Under the pieces are notes generated by a model. It saw only the letters and a program-made list of their open reading frames with translations, had not been told where the DNA came from and ran no database searches. From Amycolatopsis anabasis (lineage in GTDB: Bacteria; Actinomycetota; Actinomycetes; Mycobacteriales; Pseudonocardiaceae), in the NCBI RefSeq assembly GCF_009765355.1, contig NZ_VTHK01000039.1, forward strand, positions 20,268 through 84,267: 64,000 nt of DNA, written 5' to 3'. How positions within the stretch are numbered: position 1 is the stretch's first letter; each line of letters opens with the position of its first letter. Of this stretch, positions 31,516 through 39,086 are shown one piece after another. The position numbers were made by a program, and so were the translations under genes.

Positions 31516-33858
31516 CTAGGTGTTCGCCGATTGGCGCACGAACCAGCTCGCGATCTGGGTCCGCGTGGTGAAATCGAGTTTCGTCAGAATGCTTTCCACA
31601 TGTCCCTCCGCGGTGCGCAGGGAGATCACCAGTTTTTTGGCGATTTCCTTGTTCGACAGTCCAGCGGCGACCAGTTCGGCGACCTCGCGTTGACGCCGCG
31701 TCAGCGCGGCCGCGCGCGGCGCGGATTCCGGTGCCTTCTGGACACGTTCGCGCAAGGCGAGCGCGAGCAGTTCTTCGACGGGCAGCGCGATGCCCTGTTC
31801 GAACGCCGCGTCGAACGCCGCGTCGCCTGCTTGTTTCCGCGCGAGGGATTCGTATTTCTTCCGCTGCCCGTCGAATTGTCGTGCGCCGATGCCCTGCCAC
31901 AGCTTTTCGGCTCCCCCGAACAAGATTGCCGCCCGCTTGGTCTCGCTTTTGACCACCGCCGTCCACGCCAGCACTTCGAGCGCGAAAGCCATGCCCAAGG
32001 TGTCATGGACGACGCGTTTGATCTTCAGTGCCTCGCACAGATCGGCTTCCGCCCGGTCGTGCTCTCCTCGGAGCAGTTCCACGAAACCCTTCCCCCACAA
32101 CGCGTAGGAGAGGTTCCACTGGTCGCCGTTCGCGGAGCAGTGTTCGAACAACTCGTCGAGGACGAGCGCGGCCGCGTCGACGTCTCCCGCGAAGATGTAC
32201 GTAGCCCCCAGTTCGATCCGGAGGCTGTCCGAGTACTGGGGCTGCACCTCGGCCCGCTCGTACAGCTCCAGTGCCTCGGTGAACAGCGGGATGGCGCTGG
32301 CGGGGTCGGGGCTGAGCGCTTGGCGCATGCCCATCACGTGCGTGGCGTACGCGAGCGCCGCCGTGTCGTCGAGTTGCCGGGCCAGGTCATGGGCCCGCTC
32401 CGGGAACGTCGCGAGCGCGTTCCCGTCGCCGAGGAAGGCGGCGAGGTACCCGACGGTCGCGAGCGCCCACGCCCGCTCGTGGCTCGGTTCGCCGTCGAGC
32501 GCCAGCGCGCGGTCCAGCCAGAGCTTGCCCTCGGCCAGCGACGCGATCGCGCCCCAGAACCACGGCATCGCGGACAGGCGCAGGGCGACGCGCGCTTCAC
32601 CGGGCTGCGAAACGGAATACTCCAGCGCGCGCCGCAGATTCGCGTGCTCCAGCAAGAGCCGGTCCGTCCACTCCTGCTGCCGGGGCCCGACCCATTCGTC
32701 GCCCGCCACCTCGAAGAGCCGCAGGCACCAATCCCGGTGCCGCCGCTCCAGCACCGCCTCCTCACCGGCCGCGGCGAGCTGGGCCTGCCCGTAGGCCCGG
32801 ACGGTTTCGAGCATGCGAAAGCGAGCGTGTCCGGTGTGCGCCTCCCGGGTGAAGATCGACTTGTCCAGCAACCCGGCGACAGTGTCGAGCACGACCTCCG
32901 CCGGCAGGCTTTCGTCCGCGCACACCGCTTCGAGCGCTTCGATGCCGCATCCACCGGCGAAGACGGACGCCCTCGCCCACAGCGCCCGCTCGGCCGGCGT
33001 GCACAGGTCGTGACTCCAGTCGATGAGCGCCTGCAATGTCTGGTGCCGCTCCGGCAGGTTCCGGGTCCTCTCCCGCAGCAACGCGAACCGGTCGTCGAGA
33101 CGGCGCAGGAGGTCGTCGACCGAAAGCACCCGCAACCGCACCGCGGCCAGCTCGATCGCCAGGGGAATCCCTTCCAGCCGTCGGCACAGGCGAACGACCG
33201 CCGCCTCGTTGTCCGCGGTCAGCGCGAACCCGGGCACCGCGGCCGCGGCCCGTTCCACCAGCAGCGCGACCGCCGGGTACTGGGTCGCGGTGCCCGGCCG
33301 GAACGGCTCGTCGGCATCCGGCACGGGCAACGGCGCGACGGCGTAGACGTGCTCACCGGTGATCTGGAGCGACTGCCTGCTGGTGGCGAGGATCCGCACG
33401 TCAGGTGCCGCTCGCAGCACCGCGTCCGCCAAGTCGGCGACCGCGGCCACCAGATGCTCGCAGTTGTCGAGGACCACCAGCGTCCGGGAGGCACGAAGAT
33501 GCTCGCACAGTACCTCGACGGGTTCACGACTCGATTGCTCGCGAACGGCCAGCGCGTCCAGCACGGTGTGCGGCAGCAGAGCCGGATCCTCCAGCGCCGC
33601 CAGCTCGACCAGGCAGACTCCGTCGGGGAAGGCTCGCCTGGCGTCGGCGGCCACGCGGTAGGCGAGGCGGGTCTTGCCCACCCCGCCGATCCCGCTGAGG
33701 GTGACCAGGCGGGCGGTGGCGAGCAACTGCCGGACCGCGACGACGTCGTGCCGACGGCCCACGAAGCTCGTGAGATCCGCCGGCACGGTGGTCGGCGTTC
33801 TCCCTGACGGTGGAGCCATCGGTTTCCTGCGGGCGTCGACGACCGGGGCGAAGATCAT
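31516..33858 (-). CDS. Large ATP-binding LuxR-family transcriptional regulator
   Basis: 780 aa. After a short N-terminus, an STAND-type ATPase carries the P-loop SGIGGVGKTRL (about residues 55-65) and the Walker B-like LVVLDNCEHL. A long alpha-helical repeat region follows, ending in a LuxR helix-turn-helix (LTRRQREVAELVAAGLSNKE, about residues 712-731) near the C-terminus. Such proteins switch on target operons when an inducer triggers ATP-dependent assembly. The gene lies directly upstream of the box preceding the amine oxidase pair, making it a candidate reader of the TCCCCC boxes (inference). An internal start at 33819 (MAPPSG) is an alternative. Confidence 0.9.
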   Translation of the reverse strand: MIFAPVVDARRKPMAPPSGRTPTTVPADLTSFVGRRHDVVAVRQLLATARLVTLSGIGGVGKTRLAYRVAADARRAFPDGVCLVELAALEDPALLPHTVLDALAVREQSSREPVEVLCEHLRASRTLVVLDNCEHLVAAVADLADAVLRAAPDVRILATSRQSLQITGEHVYAVAPLPVPDADEPFRPGTATQYPAVALLVERAAAAVPGFALTADNEAAVVRLCRRLEGIPLAIELAAVRLRVLSVDDLLRRLDDRFALLRERTRNLPERHQTLQALIDWSHDLCTPAERALWARASVFAGGCGIEALEAVCADESLPAEVVLDTVAGLLDKSIFTREAHTGHARFRMLETVRAYGQAQLAAAGEEAVLERRHRDWCLRLFEVAGDEWVGPRQQEWTDRLLLEHANLRRALEYSVSQPGEARVALRLSAMPWFWGAIASLAEGKLWLDRALALDGEPSHERAWALATVGYLAAFLGDGNALATFPERAHDLARQLDDTAALAYATHVMGMRQALSPDPASAIPLFTEALELYERAEVQPQYSDSLRIELGATYIFAGDVDAAALVLDELFEHCSANGDQWNLSYALWGKGFVELLRGEHDRAEADLCEALKIKRVVHDTLGMAFALEVLAWTAVVKSETKRAAILFGGAEKLWQGIGARQFDGQRKKYESLARKQAGDAAFDAAFEQGIALPVEELLALALRERVQKAPESAPRAAALTRRQREVAELVAAGLSNKEIAKKLVISLRTAEGHVESILTKLDFTTRTQIASWFVRQSANT

Positions 33859-34026
33859 GCTAGTTCCGCCGTTCCGGGATCGCCACCAGCAGGGGAACCG
33901 GGCCGCACTCGATCGGGCACCAGGTGTCCAGCTCCGTCCACAGTGAGAAAATCACACTCCTAACCCGCGCGGGGGCCGAGCCGGTCCGCGGCGCCGGGCA
34001 ACGGGCGTCCACAGTAGATACGCAGG

Positions 34027-34233
34027 TCAGCCGGTGGCTGTCGTCCGGGCGGACGCCGTGGGCTCGTGGTACCGCGAGCGGCGCAGGGCGGCCCGGCAGG
34101 GCGGGCAGCTCGGGACTCCCCGCTCGTCCGGCGAATCCGGCCAGGGAACGGACATCCCCGGCGCGGCGCTGACCGCGCAGACAGTGGGGCTGTGCCCGAG
34201 GGGTGTGCACAGGCACATGCACGGCTGCATCAT
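34027..34233 (-). CDS. Small Cys-rich protein of unknown function
   Basis: 68 aa. It opens MMQPCMCLCTPLGHSP with a CxCxC run (Cys5, Cys7, Cys9), then Cys19, and ends with a CPPC pair (Cys43, Cys46) before a basic tail. A strong ribosome site, CTGGAGG, lies 5 nt before the ATG at 34233, which supports translation. It follows the APC permease on the same strand by 121 bp. I recognise no family. Metal or Fe-S binding, or a modified peptide, are possibilities from the cysteine pattern alone. Confidence 0.55.
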   Translation of the reverse strand: MMQPCMCLCTPLGHSPTVCAVSAAPGMSVPWPDSPDERGVPSCPPCRAALRRSRYHEPTASARTTATG

Positions 34234-34354
34234 CGTGCCTCCAGGGTTTCGATACGGCGCGATTCCGAGCCGCCGAGCGGACGTGCGGTGATCGAAACGG
34301 CGGCGGCTGGCGGACAAGCTGTGCCCGTCCGCCAGCCGTCTCACCGGCTGCTCG

Positions 34355-35836
34355 CTACTCGACCGGTTCGAGTTCGGGGTCGTCCTGTGCGCCGATGCGC
34401 AGCCAGGTCCGCGGCCGACGCTGCCGCAGCCAGCGGGCGTACACCATGCCCCCGGCGCCGATGGCCACGACGACCACGACGCACCAGGTCGCGAGCGCAC
34501 GGCTGCCGCCCATCAGCACGTCGCTGTGCATGGTCGCCTCGGCCACGACGAAGCCGAAGCCGAGGAAGGCGAGGACCGGCGCCACCCGGGACTTCCAGAA
34601 CGAGTTCTCCAGCCCCCGGTTCCGCCGGAAGTAGACCACGATCGCGAGCGCGGTGACGAACATCAACGCGATCAGCGCCCACAGGCCGAGCCCGGACATC
34701 GCCACGTACGAGGCCACCGGGTCCAGGCGCAGGACCGCCGCGAGCACCATGACCACGAACACCGCGAGTGCGATGGTCCCGGCCGCCCGTGTCGGGGCGT
34801 GGTGCCTGCGGTGGACCCGCCCGAGCCAAGCGGGCAGCACACCGTCCCGCCCCAGGGCGAAGACATAGCGGGACGCGATGTTCTGGACGGCCAGCAGCGA
34901 CGCCACCGCGCTGGTCACGAGCATGACGTTGGCGATGTCCCGGACCGCTGTCCCGGCGTACTGGGCGAGACTGCCGAGAAAACTCTCCGCCGGAGCGGCC
35001 GCGCTCGCCACCGCCGCGTCGGTGCCGAAAGCCACCAGGTAGGCCCACGAGCCGACCGCGTAGAAGCCGCCGAGCAGGGCGACGGTCAGGTAGCTCGCCC
35101 GCGGGATCGTCCGAAGTGGATTCCGCGTTTCCGCGCGGAACACCTGGAGCGACTCGAAGCCGGCCAGGCTCGCGACCCCGAACAGCAACGCGGTACCGAC
35201 CGACCCGCTGCCCAGTTGCGCGGTCAGGTCCAGCCCCCGGCCCTGCGGGCCACCGTCACCGAAGACCAGGGCGTCCCAGAGCAGCACGATCACCACCTCG
35301 ACGCACAGGAACACTCCGAGCACCGTCGTGGACACGTCGATGTTGAACAGGCTCAGCGCCGAGACCACGGCCCACACCACGGCCGCCCAGACCCACCACG
35401 GCAGGTCGGGCCCGTGCAGGAAGCCGTGCACGAGCTCACCGGTCAGGATCCCGGTGAACACGTACGAACCGGCACCCAGCAGGACGTAGCCGGTGAGCGC
35501 GACGAAACCCGCGCCGAGACCGGTCATCCGCCCCAGCCCCGCCGTGATGTAGGTGTAGAACGCGCCGGGCTGCTTCAGGTGCCGCGCCATGGTCACGACC
35601 CCCACGGCGAAAAGGAGCATGAGCAGCATGACCACCAGGTACACCACGGGCGTGGCGGCGCCGAGCCCGAGGCCGATCTCGACCGGGAGGAAGCCTGCCA
35701 TCAACGCCAGCGGGGCGTTGAGGGCCAGTGCGGTGAGGACGAGACCTCCGGTGCCGAGGTTTCCCTCGAGACGCGCCGAAGGTTCGGGGAACGGGGCGGG
35801 TGGTGACGGCTGTTTGCGGGCGGAAGGACTGTTCAC
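34355..35836 (-). CDS. APC-superfamily amino acid/amine permease
   Basis: 493 aa integral membrane protein with about 12 hydrophobic segments. The first, GGLVLTALALNAPLALMAGF, is followed by the family's PGAFYTYITAGLGR loop. Transporters of this type take up amino acids, polyamines or related amines with protons. The GTG at 35836 is taken as the start because an acidic/proline-rich cytosolic N-terminus then precedes helix 1; the longer open frame upstream lacks family features. A TCCCCC box lies 120 nt upstream. It may import the substrate of the amine oxidases (inference). Confidence 0.88.
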   Translation of the reverse strand: MNSPSARKQPSPPAPFPEPSARLEGNLGTGGLVLTALALNAPLALMAGFLPVEIGLGLGAATPVVYLVVMLLMLLFAVGVVTMARHLKQPGAFYTYITAGLGRMTGLGAGFVALTGYVLLGAGSYVFTGILTGELVHGFLHGPDLPWWVWAAVVWAVVSALSLFNIDVSTTVLGVFLCVEVVIVLLWDALVFGDGGPQGRGLDLTAQLGSGSVGTALLFGVASLAGFESLQVFRAETRNPLRTIPRASYLTVALLGGFYAVGSWAYLVAFGTDAAVASAAAPAESFLGSLAQYAGTAVRDIANVMLVTSAVASLLAVQNIASRYVFALGRDGVLPAWLGRVHRRHHAPTRAAGTIALAVFVVMVLAAVLRLDPVASYVAMSGLGLWALIALMFVTALAIVVYFRRNRGLENSFWKSRVAPVLAFLGFGFVVAEATMHSDVLMGGSRALATWCVVVVVAIGAGGMVYARWLRQRRPRTWLRIGAQDDPELEPVE

Positions 35837-36139
35837 GACGGGATCTCCGATCTCGGGACTACCACCGGTCTCTCTCGGAAATGGCCGGACAGGGCCAAAG
35901 TGCGCCGGACTGTAGGCCGCGGTACGGCGATCGGCCACGTCCGCCGAAACCGGTACCCGGCTGGGGGATGTCCGGAGTGCGGGAAACGGGCGAAAACGTT
36001 CTTGCGCTCGCCAAATCGTCCGAAGTGGACGAAGTGCTCGTCCATGGACCGTGACGAGCCGCGCGCGACGCAACCCGGTTCTACCGGCTCGGGCTCGGCA
36101 TGCTCAGCGCGGCGACGTCACTGTCGTGTTCCGTTCTCG
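35837..36139. other. 303-bp intergenic region between RidA and permease genes
   Basis: Contains the TCCCCC box at 35956-35968 and the 5' leader of the permease transcript. I see no convincing gene, tRNA or hairpin in the remainder. Confidence 0.5.
35956..35968 (-). promoter_or_regulatory. TCCCCC box upstream of permease
   Basis: Minus strand TCCCCCAGCCGGG, 120 nt before the assigned GTG at 35836; same sequence as the box before the amine oxidases. The longer spacing means either a long leader or a misplaced start. Confidence 0.55.
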
Positions 36140-36547
36140 TTACTCGCCGATCGCGGTAGCGTCCATTTCGACCACCGCGCCGGGGAAGGACAGGCCGGTG
36201 ACGCCGATCAACGTCATCGCGGTGGATTTCGCCCCGGCCGCCGCGCCGGCCTCGCCGAGCCCCACGTACAGCTCTTCGAGGTTTTCCGGGGCGGGGTCGA
36301 CGACGTAGATGGTGAGGCGGACGATGTCCGCCGGGGTGAGCCCGGCCGCGGCCACCGCCGCGTAGACGTTCTCCGCCGTCTGACGTGCTTGGGCGCGGTA
36401 GTCGGGTCCGTCGCCGATCAGCTTCTCGTCCGGGTCGATGGCGACCTGGCCGGAGGTGAAGACGAGGGTCCCGCCGCTCGCCACGATGATCTGGGCGTGC
36501 CCGTGCGGCTTCGGGAGGGTGCTGGGGTTGATCTTTCGCGTCACCAT
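36140..36547 (-). CDS. RidA/YjgF-family imine/enamine deaminase
   Basis: 135 aa single-domain protein. VFTSGQVAIDPDE and RLTIYVVDPAPENLEEL match the RidA fold, including the conserved Arg that binds the carboxylate. RidA proteins form trimers and hydrolyse reactive imines/enamines produced by amine or amino-acid oxidising enzymes. A TCCCCC box lies 56 nt before its ATG. Its presence alongside three flavin amine-oxidase-type genes and an imine-reductase-like gene supports an imine-producing pathway. Confidence 0.92.
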   Translation of the reverse strand: MVTRKINPSTLPKPHGHAQIIVASGGTLVFTSGQVAIDPDEKLIGDGPDYRAQARQTAENVYAAVAAAGLTPADIVRLTIYVVDPAPENLEELYVGLGEAGAAAGAKSTAMTLIGVTGLSFPGAVVEMDATAIGE

Positions 36548-36602
36548 GCGCAGAGCCTCGCCGACCCGCCCCGGTACGGGCGGCCACGTGGCCGCTTCTC
36601 TG

Positions 36603-36615
36603 CCCGGCCGGGGGA
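36603..36615 (-). promoter_or_regulatory. TCCCCC box upstream of RidA gene
   Basis: Minus strand TCCCCCGGCCGGG, exactly 56 nt before the ATG at 36547; identical to the box before the esterase. Confidence 0.65.
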
Positions 36616-36638
36616 TGCCCGGGGCCCGCCTGGGAAAC

Positions 36639-36682
36639 GCCGATCACCGCCATCCGGCAGGCACGGGATGGCGGCGATCGGC
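36639..36682 (-). terminator. Long hairpin terminator after aldehyde dehydrogenase
   Basis: A 17-bp stem (GCCGATCACCGCCATCC with GGATGGCGGCGATCGGC, one mismatch) and a 10-nt loop, 18 bp downstream of the aldehyde dehydrogenase stop. It separates that gene from the RidA promoter. Confidence 0.75.
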
Positions 36683-36700
36683 ACCGGCTCGGAAGCGGGT

Positions 36701-38074
36701 TCAGCCGCCGATGCGGATCAGTTTCCGGTTGGCGAATTCGTCGACGCCGTAGCGCCCGAGTTCCCGGCCGAAGCCGGATCGCTTGATGCCGCCGAAGGGC
36801 AACTCCGGACTTTCCGCGCCGACGATGTTGACGTACACCATCCCGGCCTCGATGCGGTCCGCGACACGCTCCGCCTGCGCGGAATCGGTCGTGAACAGAT
36901 ACGCGCCGAGCCCGTACGGGCTGTCGTTGGCCATCTCGATCGCCTCTTCCTCGGAACCGACGCGGTAGACGTGCGCGAAGGGGCCGAAGAACTCCTCTTT
37001 CGCGGCTTCGTTCTCCGGGCTGATATCCACCAGGACCGTGGGCTCGAAGAACGCGCCGTCCCGGCTGCCACCCAAAGCGACCTTGGCGCCGCCCTCGACG
37101 GCACGCCGCAGCTGATCCTCCAAATGCTCCGCCGCGGCCTTCGACGACACCGGCCCCAGCGCCGTGTCCTCGGCCTGCGGATCGCCAGGTTTCAGCTGCG
37201 CCAGCGCCGCGGTCATCTTCTCGAGAAAGGCGTCGTAGAGCTCATCCACGATGATGAACCGCTTGGCGCCGCAGCAAATCTGCCCGGCGTTCTCGTAGAA
37301 GCGCACGGCCAGCGCGGCCTCCACCGTCGCGTCGAGGTCGTCGGTACTCAGCACGATGAACGGATCCGCTCCGCCGAGTTCGAGCACGACCTTCTTCAGG
37401 TGGCGGCCAGCGATCTCCGCGACGGAAGCGCCCGCGCGCTCCGAGCCGGTGACCGAAGCGCCCATCACGCGCAAGTCGGCGATGACCCACTCCAGCTGTC
37501 CGTAGGTGGCGTAAAGGTTTTCGTAAGCACCTTCGGGGAAACCCGCATCGGCGAACAACCGGGCCAAGGCCGCGCTCGACTCCGGGCACTGGGCCGCGTG
37601 CTTGAGCAAGACGGTGTTGCCGAGCACCAGGTTCGGCGCGACGAACCGCGCCACCTGGTAGTACGGGTAGTTCCACGGCATGACTCCGAGCAACACGCCG
37701 ACCGGCGAGCGCCGGACGACCGCCGAACCCTCGCCCGCGAGCAGCTCGATCGGCTCGTCCGCCAGCATCTGCTCGGCGTTGTCCGCGTAGTACGCGTAGA
37801 TCGCCGCGCAAAATTCCACCTCGCCGAGCGCCTGCGCGACCGGCTTGCCCATCTCACGCCCGATGATCCGGGCCAGCTCGGCACGCCGCTCAGTGTGGAG
37901 TTCCCCGACCCGGCGCACCAACGCCGCACGATCGGCCGGAGACGACGAGCGGCCCCAGCCGCGGTACGCACCGGCCGCGCGTTCAACGGCTGCACGCAGC
38001 TCGGCGTCGCTGGTCGTCGGATACTCCTTGACCTTCTCCCCCGTGCTGGGATCGATCACGGCATATGCGCTCAT
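36701..38074 (-). CDS. Aldehyde dehydrogenase, succinate-semialdehyde-type
   Basis: 457 aa NAD(P)-dependent aldehyde dehydrogenase. The active-site Glu232 is in LELGGADPF and the nucleophile Cys267 in ENAGQICC; the oxyanion Asn is in MPWNYPYYQ. Length and sequence fit the succinate-semialdehyde dehydrogenase group. It oxidises an aldehyde to the acid, for example the product of amine oxidation by the enzymes at 28.9-31.4 kb (inference). It is monocistronic, ending at a strong hairpin. A degraded copy lies on the opposite strand at 38511-39034. Confidence 0.92.
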   Translation of the reverse strand: MSAYAVIDPSTGEKVKEYPTTSDAELRAAVERAAGAYRGWGRSSSPADRAALVRRVGELHTERRAELARIIGREMGKPVAQALGEVEFCAAIYAYYADNAEQMLADEPIELLAGEGSAVVRRSPVGVLLGVMPWNYPYYQVARFVAPNLVLGNTVLLKHAAQCPESSAALARLFADAGFPEGAYENLYATYGQLEWVIADLRVMGASVTGSERAGASVAEIAGRHLKKVVLELGGADPFIVLSTDDLDATVEAALAVRFYENAGQICCGAKRFIIVDELYDAFLEKMTAALAQLKPGDPQAEDTALGPVSSKAAAEHLEDQLRRAVEGGAKVALGGSRDGAFFEPTVLVDISPENEAAKEEFFGPFAHVYRVGSEEEAIEMANDSPYGLGAYLFTTDSAQAERVADRIEAGMVYVNIVGAESPELPFGGIKRSGFGRELGRYGVDEFANRKLIRIGG

Positions 38075-38510
38075 GAGAGCCTTCCTCGGTCGTGCTGACA
38101 GCAGTCCAGGAGGTACCTTCGCCCCGCTCCCTGGTGGCGCGGCTCGACACGCCTCATGGACAGCCCATCAGGGGGAGGTCCAGCCGGTGACCTCGGTCCG
38201 GACAGTGCATACAAAGCTCCCGGCCAAACCGTTCGCATCAGTCAGCAAGGCGGCCTGCTCGACGGCCTCGAGGACACGTGAACACCCCATCCGGGGCGTC
38301 CGGCGGCACACGCGCATCCCGGTGGGCGTCTCGGCGGGCAAAAAGGGCGACGATGTTGTGAGTGGTCCTGGCACGCCGGGTTCGCTGGGTTGAGCCTGCT
38401 GGGAAGGACAGCCGCGCGACCACACCGCGGCCGGTGATCGTCAGAGCCCGAGTGCGTCGGCGAGGAACGTCACTCCCGCGCCAGCGGGGATCATTCGACG
38501 ACGACGGCCC
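38075..38510. other. 436-bp intergenic region
   Basis: No gene with recognisable similarity or a good ribosome site is visible on either strand. It should contain the promoter of the aldehyde dehydrogenase and the breakpoint from which the inverted pseudogene copy begins. Confidence 0.4.
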
Positions 38511-39034
38511 TCGGAGAAGGCGGGGGCGCACGTCGCGGCGACTGCCGGACGTCACCTCAAGAAGGCGGTGCTCGAACTGGGCGGCGCGGACCCGTTCATC
38601 TTACTGAGCACCGACGATCTCTACGACGCGTTCCTCGAGAAGGTCACCTTGACACTGGGTCAGCTCAAACCCTCGTCGCCGACTGCCGAGGACACGGTGA
38701 TCGGTCCGGTGTCCTCAGTGGGCGCCGCCGTGGGGCTGGAGGATCAGCTGCGCCGTGCGGTCGGCGGCGGAGCACGGGTCGTGTTGGGCGGCAAGCGGGA
38801 CGGGCCTTCTTCGAGCCGACCGTCCTGATCGACATCGATCCCGGCAACGAGGCGGGCAAGGAAGAATTCTTCGGGCCGTTCGCGAACGTGTACCAGGTGC
38901 AGTCCGAGTAGGAGGCGGTCGTGGTCGCGAACGACACTCCGTTCGGGGTCAAGTTGTCCGGGTTCGGTCGTGAACTCGGCAGGCTCGGCGCCGAGGAGTT
39001 CGTCAGTCGCAAGCTTATCCGGATCGCTGGTTGA
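38511..39034 (+). pseudogene. Decayed inverted copy of the aldehyde dehydrogenase
   Basis: Translations match the gene at 36701-38074 on the other strand. The fragment starts at SEKAGAHVAATAGRHLKK (parent SERAGASVAEIAGRHLKK). After LSTDDL it jumps straight to YDAFLEK, a deletion of about 32 residues that removes the catalytic Cys. A one-base loss near 38805 then shifts the frame before FFEPTVLIDI. An in-frame TAG follows at about 38910, and a second large deletion joins the ANDTPFG region to KLSGFGRELG. It ends RKLIRIAG at 39034. It cannot make a working enzyme. Confidence 0.85.
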
Positions 39035-39039
39035 AACAG

Positions 39040-39076
39040 GCACCGCCGTTGCCCGAATAAGTGGCGACGGCGGTGC
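39040..39076. terminator. Hairpin between pseudogene and P450
   Basis: A 14-bp stem (GCACCGCCGTTGCC / GGCGACGGCGGTGC, one G-U wobble) with a 9-nt loop, just beyond the P450 stop on the minus strand. Confidence 0.65.
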
Positions 39077-39086
39077 TGCGTGCGGG

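Noticed and set aside
33860..34222. 120-codon minus-strand frame overlapping the small Cys-rich gene
   Set aside because: Its start has no ribosome site, whereas the competing frame from 34233 has CTGGAGG and an ordered cysteine pattern.
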